Assembly (NCBI GenBank): GCA_050953725.1
Contig: JBMNNB010000003.1
Location: 800,902 to 864,901 of the forward strand
Length of the DNA: 64,000 nucleotides
Direction: 5' to 3'
Source: DTU053 sp012520115
Lineage (GTDB): Bacteria > Bacillota > Clostridia > Oscillospirales > Acutalibacteraceae
In this document: positions 7,799 through 16,519 of the stretch, piece after piece
How positions within the stretch are numbered: position 1 is the stretch's first letter
How the letters are laid out: each line of letters opens with the position of its first letter
Position numbers and translations under genes: made by a program
Notes under the pieces: model-generated
Seen by the model: only the letters and a program-made list of their open reading frames with translations
The model's database searches: none
Told to the model about the DNA's origin: nothing

Positions 7799-8128
7799 AT
7801 GAGTAATAAGGTTCATGTAAAGACCGGCGATACTGTTATCGTTATAAACGGCAAGGACAGAGGCAAGACAGGTAAGGTTATGGCTGTCAGCCCCGCAGAA
7901 GGCAAGGTCATCGTTGAGGGCGTCAACGTCGTAACAAAGCACGTCAAGCCCCGCAAAATGGGTGAGCCCGGCGGCCTTATCAAGGCTGAAGCCGCCCTCT
8001 ATGCCAACAAGGTTCAGCTTGTTTGCCCCAAGTGCGGCCAGCCCACCCGTGTAGGCCACGCAATCGATTCAAAGGGCAAAAAGGTCAGAGTATGCAAGAA
8101 GAGCGGCTGTGCTGCTCAGTTTGAATAA
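7799..8128 (+). CDS. rplX: 50S ribosomal protein L24
   Basis: 109 aa. N-terminal KOW motif (DTVIVINGKDRGKTGKVM). The C-terminus carries a four-cysteine arrangement, CPKCGQ...CKKSGCAAQF, so a zinc-ribbon-like end is plausible. Many L24 proteins have only part of this cluster. Assembly initiator of the 50S. Starts after gggaggtcgtaggat. Confidence 0.96.
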   Translation: MSNKVHVKTGDTVIVINGKDRGKTGKVMAVSPAEGKVIVEGVNVVTKHVKPRKMGEPGGLIKAEAALYANKVQLVCPKCGQPTRVGHAIDSKGKKVRVCKKSGCAAQFE

Positions 8129-8145
8129 GGAGGAGCGAACAGAGA

Positions 8146-8685
8146 ATGCCAAGATTAAAAGATTTATATTTAAACGAAGTCGCTCCCGCACTTATGAAGA
8201 AGTTCAATTACAAGAGCGTAATGCAGATTCCGAAGCTCGATAAGATTGTTATTAATGTCGGCTGCGGTGAAGCAAGGGATAACCCCAAGGTACTTGACAG
8301 TGTCGTTTCCGACATAGCCCAGATTACAGGCCAGAAGCCTATCGTAGTCAAGGCTAAGAAGTCGGTTGCTAACTTCAAGCTTCGTGAGGGTATGCCCAAC
8401 GGCGTGAAGGTAACACTTCGTGGCGACAGGATGTACGAATTCCTTGACAGGTTATTCAACCTTGCGCTTCCCAGAGTGCGTGACTTCCGTGGAATCAATC
8501 CCAACTCATTCGACGGCAGAGGTAACTATGCCCTCGGTGTTAAGGAGCAGCTTATTTTCCCGGAAATCGATTACGATAAAATCGATAAAGTCCGTGGTAT
8601 GGATATCGCAATCGTTACAACAGCAAAGACAGATGAAGAAGCCCGTGAGCTCTTAGCTCTCATGGGTGCACCGTTTACAAGATAA
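8146..8685 (+). CDS. rplE: 50S ribosomal protein L5
   Basis: 179 aa. Contains DKIVINVGCGEA, ITGQKPIVVKAKKSVANFKLREG and DFRGINPNSFDGRGNYALG, all L5 hallmarks. Binds 5S rRNA in the central protuberance and touches P-site tRNA. SD aggaggagcg. 15 bases before rpsZ. Confidence 0.97.
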   Translation: MPRLKDLYLNEVAPALMKKFNYKSVMQIPKLDKIVINVGCGEARDNPKVLDSVVSDIAQITGQKPIVVKAKKSVANFKLREGMPNGVKVTLRGDRMYEFLDRLFNLALPRVRDFRGINPNSFDGRGNYALGVKEQLIFPEIDYDKIDKVRGMDIAIVTTAKTDEEARELLALMGAPFTR

Positions 8686-8700
8686 GGAGGAGGGTTTTAA

Positions 8701-8886
8701 ATGGCAAAGACATCTATGATAGTCAAGTCACAGAGGCCGGCTAAGTATTCAACCAGACAGCACAACAGATGCAAAATTTGCGGCAGACCCCACGCTTATC
8801 TCCGTAAATATGGTGTATGTCGTATATGCTTCAGGGAGCTTGCCCATCAGGGACAAATCCCCGGAGTCAAGAAAGCAAGCTGGTAA
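8701..8886 (+). CDS. rpsZ: 30S ribosomal protein S14, zinc type
   Basis: 61 aa short form with CKICGRP...YGVCRICFRELA, two CxxC pairs that bind zinc (C+ form). A second, zinc-free S14 paralogue often exists elsewhere in Firmicutes under zinc limitation and is not in this window. SD aaggaggagggtt. Confidence 0.97.
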   Translation: MAKTSMIVKSQRPAKYSTRQHNRCKICGRPHAYLRKYGVCRICFRELAHQGQIPGVKKASW

Positions 8887-8915
8887 ACAGCTATTGAGCA
8901 AAGGAGGTTAACCTG

Positions 8916-9314
8916 ATGCAGATTACCGATTCCATCGCCGATATGCTCACAAGGATAAGGAATGCTAACTCCGCAAAGCATGATACGGTGAGTATCCCCG
9001 CGTCAAATATGAAGAGGGCAATCGCCCAGATTCTCGCCGACGAAGGATACATTAAGAGCTATAAGGTAATAGATGACGGTAAGCAGGGCGTTATTGAAAT
9101 CGCTCTTAAATACGGTCCCAACAAATCAAGCGTTATTACCGGGCTCAGAAGAGTATCAAAGCCCGGACTTCGTATATACACAAATTGTGAAGACATGCCT
9201 AAGGTTATGAGAGGTCTTGGCATCGCCATCATCTCTACATCTAAGGGCGTTATGACTGATAAGGACGCACGCAAGCTTAATGTTGGCGGCGAAGTCCTTG
9301 CATTTATCTGGTAA
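8916..9314 (+). CDS. rpsH: 30S ribosomal protein S8
   Basis: 132 aa. TDSIADMLTRIRNANSAKHD start and the C-terminal GIAIISTSKGVMTDKDAR are diagnostic. Central-domain 16S binder. In E. coli it represses the spc operon. I saw no copy of its rRNA-like target here. SD aaaggaggttaacctg. Confidence 0.97.
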   Translation: MQITDSIADMLTRIRNANSAKHDTVSIPASNMKRAIAQILADEGYIKSYKVIDDGKQGVIEIALKYGPNKSSVITGLRRVSKPGLRIYTNCEDMPKVMRGLGIAIISTSKGVMTDKDARKLNVGGEVLAFIW

Positions 9315-9327
9315 GGAGGACTAAGGG

Positions 9328-9876
9328 ATGTCACGTATAGGCAAAAAGCCGATTCCTGTTCCGGCGGGCGTTGAAGTCGCAATCGACAATAACGTTGTGA
9401 CCGTTAAGGGTCCCAAGGGCACTCTTACTGTAAATGCTCACAGGAACATGACGGTTGCCCTTGAGAATGGTGAAATTATAGTTACTCGCCCCGACGACGA
9501 GAAAGAGAACAGAGCCCTTCACGGACTTACCCGTTCTCTTATCGCAAACATGGTAGAGGGCGTTACCAATGGTTTTAAGAAAGAGCTGGACGTTAACGGC
9601 GTAGGTTACAGAGCTGCCGCAACAGGCGGCAACAAGCTTACTCTCAACGTTGGTTATTCCCACCCGGTTAATATCGACGCTCCCGCAGGAGTAACTGTTG
9701 AAACTCCTGCCCCGAACAAAATCGTTATTTCCGGCGCGGATAAGCAGGCAGTTGGCGAGTTTGCAGCCAACGTCAGAAAGGTCCGTCCCCCCGAACCCTA
9801 TAAGGGCAAGGGAATCAAGTATTCCGACGAGGTTATTCGCCGCAAGGAAGGCAAGGCCGGCAAGGGCGGAAAGTAA
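9328..9876 (+). CDS. rplF: 50S ribosomal protein L6
   Basis: 182 aa. MSRIGKKPIPVPAGVEV and the duplicated-fold C-terminus PPEPYKGKGIKYSDEVIRRK-like end identify L6, near the sarcin-ricin loop and factor-binding site. Ends with a Lys/Gly-rich tail. SD taaggaggactaaggg. Confidence 0.97.
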   Translation: MSRIGKKPIPVPAGVEVAIDNNVVTVKGPKGTLTVNAHRNMTVALENGEIIVTRPDDEKENRALHGLTRSLIANMVEGVTNGFKKELDVNGVGYRAAATGGNKLTLNVGYSHPVNIDAPAGVTVETPAPNKIVISGADKQAVGEFAANVRKVRPPEPYKGKGIKYSDEVIRRKEGKAGKGGK

Positions 9877-9890
9877 AGGAGTGAATGTAA

Positions 9891-10250
9891 ATGGTAACAA
9901 AACCCGATTCCAACAAGGCAAGACTAAAGCGTCATAAAAGAGTACGCGCTAAGGTAAAGGGTACTCCCGAGTGCCCCAGACTTAATGTTTTCCGTTCACT
10001 CAAGCACATTTACGCTCAGCTTATCGACGATGTAAACGGTGTTACTATCTGTGCAGCGTCAACAGTCGAAAAGGGCTTTGAGGGATACGGCGGAAACGCT
10101 GAGGCTGCTAAAAAGGTTGGAAAGCTTATTGCAGAAAGAGCAGCGGAAAAGAACATCGAGAAATGTGTTTTTGACCGCGGCGGTTATATCTATCACGGCC
10201 GTGTTATGAGCTTGGCCGAAGGCGCCCGCGAGGGTGGGCTGAAGTTCTAA
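9891..10250 (+). CDS. rplR: 50S ribosomal protein L18
   Basis: 119 aa. RLKRHKRVRAKVKGTPECPR, LNVFRSLKHIYAQLID and the C-terminal FDRGGYIYHGRVMSLAEGAR segment match L18, the 5S rRNA partner of L5. SD aaaggagtgaatgtaa. 17 bases to rpsE. Confidence 0.97.
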   Translation: MVTKPDSNKARLKRHKRVRAKVKGTPECPRLNVFRSLKHIYAQLIDDVNGVTICAASTVEKGFEGYGGNAEAAKKVGKLIAERAAEKNIEKCVFDRGGYIYHGRVMSLAEGAREGGLKF

Positions 10251-10267
10251 GAAAGGGAGGAATACTT

Positions 10268-10771
10268 TTGGCTAAGTTTGAAGCACAGGAGAAATCAGAA
10301 TACAAAGAGCGCTTAGTCGCTATTAACCGTGTTTCAAAGACGGTTAAGGGCGGTCGTATATTCAAGTTCTCTGCTCTTGTGGTTGTCGGCGATGAAAACG
10401 GCACCGTAGGCTTCGGTCTCGGCAAGTCAGGCGAAGTTCCGGATGCTATCCGCAAGGCAATCGAAGACGCAAAGAAGAACCTTGTCCATGTTTCCCTTAA
10501 AGGATCAACAATTCCTCACGAGGTAATCGGCAAGTTCGGTTCAGGCGTAGTGCTTATGAAGCCTGCCGCACCCGGTACCGGTGTTATCGCCGGCGGTGCT
10601 GTTCGTGCCGTTGTTGAAACAGTTGGCATTAAGGATATCCGCACAAAGGCATTAAGGTCAAGCAACCCCTGCAACGTTGTCAGGGCAACGCTTGAGGGCT
10701 TAAAGCAGCTCAGGAATGCCGATGAGGTTGCCGCAATCAGAGGCAAATCAGTAAAAGAGATTTTAGGTTAA
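10268..10771 (+). CDS. rpsE: 30S ribosomal protein S5
   Basis: 167 aa from a TTG start (MAKFEAQEKSEYKERLV), chosen because the SD aaagggaggaatact lies directly before it and no ATG is near. Double-stranded RNA-binding fold (VSKTVKGGRIFKFSALVVVG) followed by HEVIGKFGSGVVLMKPAAPG. Shapes the mRNA entry and decoding accuracy region. Confidence 0.97.
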   Translation: MAKFEAQEKSEYKERLVAINRVSKTVKGGRIFKFSALVVVGDENGTVGFGLGKSGEVPDAIRKAIEDAKKNLVHVSLKGSTIPHEVIGKFGSGVVLMKPAAPGTGVIAGGAVRAVVETVGIKDIRTKALRSSNPCNVVRATLEGLKQLRNADEVAAIRGKSVKEILG

Positions 10772-10784
10772 GGAGTGAGTCTAA

Positions 10785-10964
10785 ATGGCAAATATTAAGG
10801 TTAAGTTAGTCAGGAGCCTTATCGGTTCCACAAAGCCGCAGATTGCCACCGCTCACGCCCTTGGTCTAAGAAAGATAGGCGATGAGTCGGTACAGCCCGA
10901 CAATCCCCAGACACGCGGCAAGATAAACAAGATAAATCATCTTGTTGAACTCGCGGATGCGTAA
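10785..10964 (+). CDS. rpmD: 50S ribosomal protein L30
   Basis: 59 aa gene. ATG after aaggagtgagtctaa. Protein starts MANIKVKLVRSLIGSTKPQI and ends KINKINHLVELADA, a normal single-domain L30. It fills the gap between rpsE and rplO in the standard spc order. Confidence 0.96.
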   Translation: MANIKVKLVRSLIGSTKPQIATAHALGLRKIGDESVQPDNPQTRGKINKINHLVELADA

Positions 10965-10979
10965 GAAAGGAAGGATAAC

Positions 10980-11423
10980 ATGAAATTACACGAGTTATCT
11001 CCGGCACCCGGATCAACAAAAGATGTAAAGCGTATAGGCAGAGGCCCGGGTTCAGGCCAGGGCAAGACAGCCGGTAAGGGCCACAAGGGTCAGAAGGCAA
11101 GAGCAGGCAGAGGTCCCCGTCCGGGCTTCGAAGGCGGCCAGATGCCTTTGCAGAGAAGAGTTCCCAAGAGGGGCTTCAACAATATCTTTGCAACGGAGTT
11201 TGCCGTAGTAAATCTTGCAGACCTTGAAAGAGCTTTCTCAGACGGTCAGGTTGTCGATGTTGACGCTTTAAAAGCTGCCGGACTTATAAAGAAGCCTCTT
11301 GACGGAGTAAAGGTTCTTGGTAATGGCGAGTTGACCAAGAAGCTTACTGTTAAGGTTAACGCCTATTCCGAAACGGCAAAGTCCAAGATTGAGGCTGCCG
11401 GCGGAACGGCAGAAATAATATAG
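10980..11423 (+). CDS. rplO: 50S ribosomal protein L15
   Basis: 147 aa. MKLHELSPAPGSTKDVKRIG and the Gly/Lys/Arg-rich extension GRGPGSGQGKTAGKGHKGQK are the L15 N-terminal tail that threads into 23S rRNA, followed by GFEGGQMPLQRRVPKRGF. ATG after aaggaaggataac. A 52-base spacer with a small stem precedes secY. Confidence 0.97.
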   Translation: MKLHELSPAPGSTKDVKRIGRGPGSGQGKTAGKGHKGQKARAGRGPRPGFEGGQMPLQRRVPKRGFNNIFATEFAVVNLADLERAFSDGQVVDVDALKAAGLIKKPLDGVKVLGNGELTKKLTVKVNAYSETAKSKIEAAGGTAEII

Positions 11424-11475
11424 CATATCTGCCGCAAGGCAGAATGCTTCCGAATAGGAAGGAGCGTGTTAACCG

Positions 11476-12798
11476 ATGTTCAAAACTATTGCAAACGCCT
11501 GGAGAATTGAGGACCTTCGCAAAAAGCTTCTTTATACTGCGATGATAATCTTTATCTTCAGGATAGGCGCGGCAATACCCGTTCCCTTTGTTAATGCTGC
11601 CGAAGGTATTATCAGCAATACCGATACTTCCTCCTTCATCAGCTACCTTGTCATGATGACAGGTGATGCGTTCAACTACGGTACCATCTTCGCTATGTCG
11701 ATTACACCGTACATCAACGCTTCAATTATCCTTCAGCTTTTGCAGGTGGTTATCCCTGCCCTTGAGCGTCTTGCTCAGGAGGGTGAGGAAGGCAGAAAGA
11801 AGATCAATGCTATCACAAGATACACAGCAATCGGACTCGGTGTTCTTCAGAGTACCGCATACTATGTATACCTCAGAAGCGGCGATTTCCTTTCCACAGA
11901 CGCAGCCGGCAAGAAGTTCACAGGCTTCTCGGCAGTGCTTCAGGCTCTCGTTATTATCGGTATTCTCACCGCAGGCGCCGCACTTGTAATGTGGCTCGGT
12001 GAGCAGATTAACGAAAAGGGAATCGGAAACGGTATCTCACTGATCCTTTTCGCAGGTATCATCTCAAGAATTCCTGCACTGGTAACAACCCTTTTCCAAT
12101 ACTTCAACAGAGGCGGCGTTTTCTACGGACTTGTACCGCTGGCAGGCATTATCATGATTCTGATGATTGCCTTCATAGTCTGGATGGACAATGCGGAGCA
12201 CCGTATCCCCGTCCAGTACGCAAAAAGGGTAGTAGGCCGTAAAATGTATGGTGGCCAGAGCTCACACATACCGCTCAAGGTAAACATGTCAGGTGTTCTG
12301 CCTGTCATCTTCGCAAGCTCGATTCTGTCCATACCGCCCACCATCCAGCTCTTCGTAAACGCTAAGAGCAAGTTCTGGACCACGATTTTAGGCTGGTTCA
12401 ATCAGACCTCACCGCTTTATGTTGTTATATATTTCTTCATGATTATATTCTTCGCTTACTTCTATTCACAGATTCAGTATAATCCTGTTGAGATGGCGAA
12501 CAATCTCCGTAAGAATTCCGGCGCAATCCCCGGAATCCGTCCCGGCGAGCCTACGGTAGCATACATCACCAAGATTATGTCCAAGATTACATTACTTGGT
12601 GCTCTGCTTCTGAGCGTAGTTGCCCTGTTCCCGATTATCTTCTCACAGAGCACCACGCTGCTTTTCGGCGAGACAAGAACAATGAACATTTCGCTCGGCG
12701 GCACATCAATTATCATTCTCGTCGGTGTTGCACTCGAAACGGTACAGCAGCTTGAGAGCCAGATGATGATGCGCCATTACAAGGGATTCCTTGACTAA
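11476..12798 (+). CDS. secY: Sec translocase channel SecY
   Basis: 440 aa, ten transmembrane segments. Signature pieces seen: SITPYINASIILQLLQV (TM2), ISRIPALV, IPVQYAKRVVGRKMYGGQ and LPVIFASSILSIPP, and the C-terminal EMANNLRKNSGAIPGIRPG cytosolic loop contacted by ribosome and SecA. Forms the membrane pore with SecE and SecG, which are not here. Its 3' end comes 19 bases before the adk start, and its final codons carry the adk ribosome binding site region. Confidence 0.97.
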   Translation: MFKTIANAWRIEDLRKKLLYTAMIIFIFRIGAAIPVPFVNAAEGIISNTDTSSFISYLVMMTGDAFNYGTIFAMSITPYINASIILQLLQVVIPALERLAQEGEEGRKKINAITRYTAIGLGVLQSTAYYVYLRSGDFLSTDAAGKKFTGFSAVLQALVIIGILTAGAALVMWLGEQINEKGIGNGISLILFAGIISRIPALVTTLFQYFNRGGVFYGLVPLAGIIMILMIAFIVWMDNAEHRIPVQYAKRVVGRKMYGGQSSHIPLKVNMSGVLPVIFASSILSIPPTIQLFVNAKSKFWTTILGWFNQTSPLYVVIYFFMIIFFAYFYSQIQYNPVEMANNLRKNSGAIPGIRPGEPTVAYITKIMSKITLLGALLLSVVALFPIIFSQSTTLLFGETRTMNISLGGTSIIILVGVALETVQQLESQMMMRHYKGFLD

Positions 12799-12817
12799 GA
12801 CCGAACGGAGGTTACAA

Positions 12818-13450
12818 ATGAGAATTATTTTTCTGGGAGCTCCCGGAGCCGGAAAGGGAACGCAGGCGGAGATAGCAAGCCGCAAGCTGAATATCCCCAC
12901 GATATCCACCGGCAACATTATCCGTGCCGCCATTAAGGAGGGCACAAAGATGGGCCTTGCCGCCAAGGAGTACACCGACGCAGGCAGGCTCGTCCCCGAT
13001 GATGTTGTCATAGGAATCATCAAGGAACGCCTCAGCGAGGATGACTGCAAAAACGGCTTCATCCTTGACGGCTTCCCCCGCACAATCCCGCAGGCTGAAA
13101 GCCTTGACCAGCTCGGAGTGGAGATTGACAAGGTTATCAACATCCATGTTCCCGATGATAAGATTATTAAAAGAATGAGCGGACGCAGAGTTTGCCTGAT
13201 TTGCGGAACGACTTATCACATCGAGTATAAGCCGACCCGTGAGCCCGACAAGTGCGATGTATGCGGAGCTGTTCCCGTACAGCGTGCAGACGACGCTCCC
13301 GAAACAGTAAAGGAGCGCCTCAGGGTCTATCACGAGCAGACAGAGCCATTGATAAAGTATTACGAGTCAAAGGGCAAGCTGCGTACCGTAGAGGGTCAGG
13401 AGAAGGTTGAGGATACAACCGAACTGACACTCGAAGCACTGGAGGCTTAA
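12818..13450 (+). CDS. adk: Adenylate kinase
   Basis: 210 aa from ATG 12818 (MRIIFLGAPGAGKGTQAEI), preceded by cggaggttacaa. An earlier in-frame start overlapping secY is rejected. P-loop GAPGAGKGT at residues 7-15, GFPRT motif, and a zinc-type LID with CLICG...CDVCG (four cysteines), typical of Gram-positive long-form Adk. Converts AMP + ATP to 2 ADP. Placed between secY and map as in most Firmicutes. Confidence 0.97.
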   Translation: MRIIFLGAPGAGKGTQAEIASRKLNIPTISTGNIIRAAIKEGTKMGLAAKEYTDAGRLVPDDVVIGIIKERLSEDDCKNGFILDGFPRTIPQAESLDQLGVEIDKVINIHVPDDKIIKRMSGRRVCLICGTTYHIEYKPTREPDKCDVCGAVPVQRADDAPETVKERLRVYHEQTEPLIKYYESKGKLRTVEGQEKVEDTTELTLEALEA

Positions 13451-13452
13451 AC

Positions 13453-14202
13453 ATGATAATGCTCAAAAATCGCCGTGAACTCGAGATAATGCGTGAGGCA
13501 GGCAGGGTCTCGGCGAGAGCATTACAGCTTGCAGGCGAGGTCATCAGCCCCGGCATGTCTACTGCCGAGCTGGACCACGAGATTCGTAAGTTTATAGAGA
13601 GCCAGGGCGCAATACCCAGCTTTCTGAACTATAACGGCTTTCCTGCGGCTGCATGTATTTCCATCAATAACGAAGTCATACACGGTATTCCGAGCAAGAG
13701 TCGCATCATTCAAGAGGGCGACATTGTGAGTGTGGATCTCGGTGCCGTAGTCGAAGGATATCACGGCGACAACGCCGCCACTTTCGCAGTGGGGAAGATA
13801 AGCCCCGCAGCGCAGCGGCTGATAGATACCACCAGAGAGTCCCTTTATGTAGGACTCAAAAAGGCGGTACCCGGCGGCAGACTCGGTGATATCGGCCATG
13901 CGATTGCGAGCTACTGCTCAGAGCGTGGCTACGGCATCGTAAGAGACTACACCGGTCACGGCATCGGAAAATCACTGCATGAGGACCCTTCCATTCCCAA
14001 TTACGGTACGCCCGGCAGGGGAACAAGGCTTCTTGCAGGTATGACCTTAGCCATAGAGCCTATGATTAACGAGGGCAGCGATGATGTCAATGTCCTGAAA
14101 GACGGCTGGACGGTAGTTACTGCCGACGGCAGGCTCTCGGCACATTTTGAGCACACGATTGCAATTACAAGCGGCGAATGTCTGATTCTAACGGAAGTTT
14201 AG
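13453..14202 (+). CDS. map: Methionine aminopeptidase type I
   Basis: 249 aa. Two-metal pita-bread fold: substrate His in NEVIHGIP, metal ligands Asp in VSVDLGA, Asp in YHGDNAATF, His in GHGIGKSLHE, Glu in LAIEPMIN and Glu in FEHTIAI. Removes the initiator Met from nascent proteins at the ribosome exit. Two in-frame ATGs (first and third codons) are possible starts. Separated by only two bases from adk. Confidence 0.96.
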   Translation: MIMLKNRRELEIMREAGRVSARALQLAGEVISPGMSTAELDHEIRKFIESQGAIPSFLNYNGFPAAACISINNEVIHGIPSKSRIIQEGDIVSVDLGAVVEGYHGDNAATFAVGKISPAAQRLIDTTRESLYVGLKKAVPGGRLGDIGHAIASYCSERGYGIVRDYTGHGIGKSLHEDPSIPNYGTPGRGTRLLAGMTLAIEPMINEGSDDVNVLKDGWTVVTADGRLSAHFEHTIAITSGECLILTEV

Positions 14203-14235
14203 AGAATAAGACATCGCTCTGAGGAGTGAACTTTG

Positions 14236-14484
14236 ATGGAACTGACTCTTGGCAGTATAGTACGTTCGAGAGCAGGCCGTGATAAGGGAAACTACCTTGT
14301 GGTCACTGCAATCGAAGATAATGCCGTATTGATCTGCGACGGGAAAGAAAGACCGCTTGAAAGACCTAAGCGGAAGAATCTCAAGCATATCGCTGTGACA
14401 ACGGCGGTGCTCGGGGCGGATGATATGGCGAACAATCGGGCGTTGCGAAGAGCCCTGAGAAGCTATTCGCAGAAAAATCAATAA
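14236..14484 (+). CDS. KOW-domain RNA-binding protein (L14e/L6e/L27e-like)
   Basis: 82 aa. A KOW-like strand pair sits at the N-terminus (GSIVRSRAGRDKGNYLVVTA), followed by a basic segment RPLERPKRKNLKHI. Proteins of this type are found between map and infA in Clostridia and resemble archaeal/eukaryal L14e. Their function is not established, but the location inside the ribosomal superoperon argues for a ribosome or rRNA role. ATG 14236 chosen over the TTG one codon upstream. SD gaggagtg. Confidence 0.85.
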   Translation: MELTLGSIVRSRAGRDKGNYLVVTAIEDNAVLICDGKERPLERPKRKNLKHIAVTTAVLGADDMANNRALRRALRSYSQKNQ

Positions 14485-14506
14485 AACACTATGGGGAGGT
14501 TAAGGT

Positions 14507-14725
14507 ATGTCTAAGCAGGATATGATAGAGGTTGAGGGTAAGGTCGTAGAGGCTCTTCCGAACGCAACCTTTCAAGTAGAGCTTGAGAACGGGCGCAGAA
14601 TTCTTGCCCACATTTCCGGTAAGCTGAGAATGAACTTCATCCGCATTCTCCCCGGGGACAGTGTCACTATTGAAATGTCGCCCTATGATCTCACCCGAGG
14701 ACGCATAATCTGGCGTTCAAAGTAG
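14507..14725 (+). CDS. infA: Translation initiation factor IF-1
   Basis: 72 aa. MSKQDMIEVEGKVVEALPNA, GRRILAHISGKLRMNFIRIL and PGDSVTIEMSPYDLTRGRI are the OB-fold IF-1 signature. Binds the 30S A site during initiation. SD gggaggttaaggt. Standard position before rpmJ. Confidence 0.97.
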   Translation: MSKQDMIEVEGKVVEALPNATFQVELENGRRILAHISGKLRMNFIRILPGDSVTIEMSPYDLTRGRIIWRSK

Positions 14726-14753
14726 CGAACAGCTAAATTAAGGAGGTAGTAGA

Positions 14754-14867
14754 ATGAAAGTCAGACCTTCTGTAAAGAAAATTTGCGAGAAGTGCAAAAT
14801 CATCAAGCGCAAGGGACGAGTAATGGTTATCTGCGAAAATCCCAAGCACAAGCAGCGTCAGGGATAA
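14754..14867 (+). CDS. rpmJ: 50S ribosomal protein L36
   Basis: 37-aa gene. MKVRPSVKKICEKCKIIKRK then GRVMVICENPKHKQRQG. Zinc ligands Cys11, Cys14, Cys27 and His32 are all present, so this is the zinc (C+) form. ATG after ttaaggaggtagtaga. Confidence 0.97.
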   Translation: MKVRPSVKKICEKCKIIKRKGRVMVICENPKHKQRQG

Positions 14868-14911
14868 TCCCTGCACAGGTATTGATATGTTAATGGAGGT
14901 GCATCTGACAA

Positions 14912-15280
14912 ATGGCACGTATATCCGGCGTTGACCTGCCAAGAGATAAGAGAATAGAAGTTGCTCTTACCTATATTTTCGGCATTGGCCCTAAAGTAGC
15001 AGGCGACATTATAAAGGCAACCGGAATTAATCCGGACACAAGAGTTAAAGATTTAACCGAGGATGATGTTTCCAAGCTTCGTGAGTACATCGACCACAAT
15101 GTAAAGGTTGAAGGTGACCTCAGGCGTGAAACAGCATTCGATATCAAGAGATTGGTCGAAATCGGCTGTTACAGGGGCGTACGCCACCGTAAGGGTCTGC
15201 CCGTAAGAGGCCAGCGTTCAAAGACAAACGCTCGCACCCGCAAGGGACCCAAGAAGACCATCGCTAACAAGAAGAAGTAA
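14912..15280 (+). CDS. rpsM: 30S ribosomal protein S13
   Basis: 122 aa. MARISGVDLPRDKRIEVALT start, helix-hairpin region, and the basic tail with VRGQRSKTNARTRKGPKKT that reaches the P-site tRNA. SD aatggaggtgcatctgac. First of the alpha-operon block rpsM-rpsK-rpsD-rpoA-rplQ. Confidence 0.97.
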   Translation: MARISGVDLPRDKRIEVALTYIFGIGPKVAGDIIKATGINPDTRVKDLTEDDVSKLREYIDHNVKVEGDLRRETAFDIKRLVEIGCYRGVRHRKGLPVRGQRSKTNARTRKGPKKTIANKKK

Positions 15281-15292
15281 GGAGGTAAGAGT

Positions 15293-15700
15293 GTGGCTGC
15301 AAAAGGTACAGCAAAAAAAGGCACAGCAACCCGCAGACGTCGTGATAAGAAGAATGTCGAACGTGGCGCTGCTCATATCCAGTCGACCTTCAACAATACG
15401 ATTGTAACAATAACCGATTTACAGGGAAATGCTGTTGCATGGTCAAGCTCAGGCCAGAACGGCTTTAAGGGCTCAAGAAAGTCCACTCCCTTTGCCGCAC
15501 AGAATGCCGCAGAGGCCGCTGCAAAGGCCGCTATGGAATCAGGTATGAAGACTGTTGAGGTTTACGTTAAGGGCCCGGGCGCAGGTCGTGAGGCAGCAAT
15601 CAGAGCATTGCAGACAGCAGGACTTGAGATTAGCCTTATTAAGGACGTTACTCCTATTCCTCACAATGGCTGCCGTCCGCCAAAAAGAAGACGCGTATAA
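15293..15700 (+). CDS. rpsK: 30S ribosomal protein S11
   Basis: 135 aa from GTG 15293 (MAAKGTAKKGTATRRRR), behind ggaggtaagagt. Core motifs HIQSTFNNTIVTITDLQGN and the C-terminal VTPIPHNGCRPPKRRRV are strictly S11. Platform protein next to the E-site mRNA. The N-terminal basic extension is slightly long but usual for Firmicutes. Confidence 0.97.
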   Translation: MAAKGTAKKGTATRRRRDKKNVERGAAHIQSTFNNTIVTITDLQGNAVAWSSSGQNGFKGSRKSTPFAAQNAAEAAAKAAMESGMKTVEVYVKGPGAGREAAIRALQTAGLEISLIKDVTPIPHNGCRPPKRRRV

Positions 15701-15724
15701 CCAAAACAGGAGGTGTTTTAACAG

Positions 15725-16348
15725 ATGTCAAGATATACTGGAGCAGTATGCAAATTATGCCGTCGTGAAGGCAAGAAGCTCTTTTTAAAGGGCGACAGAT
15801 GCTACTCAAACAAGTGCTCCGTTGAAATAAGAAACTATGCTCCCGGTCAGCATGGCCAGAGCAGGAAAAAGTCTTCCGAATACGGAATTCAGCTCAGAGC
15901 CAAGCAGCAGGCAAGGCGTTACTACGGTCTCAGCGAAAGCCAGTTCCATAAGTACTTCTTAATGGCTGAGAAGAGCAATGCCATCACAGGCGAAAAACTT
16001 TTACAGATATGCGAAAGCCGCCTCGACAACGTTGTCTACTCCGCAGGCTGGGCTAACTCCCGTGCAGAAGCAAGGCAGCTTGTAACTCACGGCCACTTCA
16101 CCGTAAACGGTGCCAAGGTTGATATTCCTTCCTACCTTTGCAAGGAAGGCGATGTGGTCGCTATAAAGAAGAGCAGCCTTGATTCCGAAAAGTTCAAAGC
16201 CTTGCTTGAAGCTGATTCAAGGGTCATACCTGTATGGATAGAAAAGTCAGCTGAAGGCACCGAAGCTAAGATAGCTAAGCTTCCCGAGCGTGACCAGATC
16301 GAGCTTGATGTTCAGGAAACTCTCATTGTTGAGTACTACTCAAAATAA
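15725..16348 (+). CDS. rpsD: 30S ribosomal protein S4, zinc form
   Basis: 207 aa. N-terminus carries CKLCRREG...DRCYSNKCSVE, four cysteines of the zinc-binding C+ type rather than the Cys-free type. S4 RNA-binding domain with LDNVVYSAGWANSRAEARQL. 16S assembly initiator and, in other bacteria, translational repressor of this operon. The 171-base gap before rpoA contains a 7-bp hairpin (AAAAGCA/TGCTTTT, 16471-16491) but no clear promoter. Confidence 0.96.
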   Translation: MSRYTGAVCKLCRREGKKLFLKGDRCYSNKCSVEIRNYAPGQHGQSRKKSSEYGIQLRAKQQARRYYGLSESQFHKYFLMAEKSNAITGEKLLQICESRLDNVVYSAGWANSRAEARQLVTHGHFTVNGAKVDIPSYLCKEGDVVAIKKSSLDSEKFKALLEADSRVIPVWIEKSAEGTEAKIAKLPERDQIELDVQETLIVEYYSK

Positions 16349-16519
16349 GAGCCCTTGAATGAAAGCGTGAGCATCTTTTGCCTTGTCCGGCATGCAGTGT
16401 TTTGTCTAAGACAGGTAAAATCTGTCAAAGCTTATTAAGAAAATCACTTTTCCGGACGGCAGATGCGGTTAAAAGCATGAATTGTGCTTTTAATTAATTC
16501 CTTAAAAGGAGGGTTTTGA

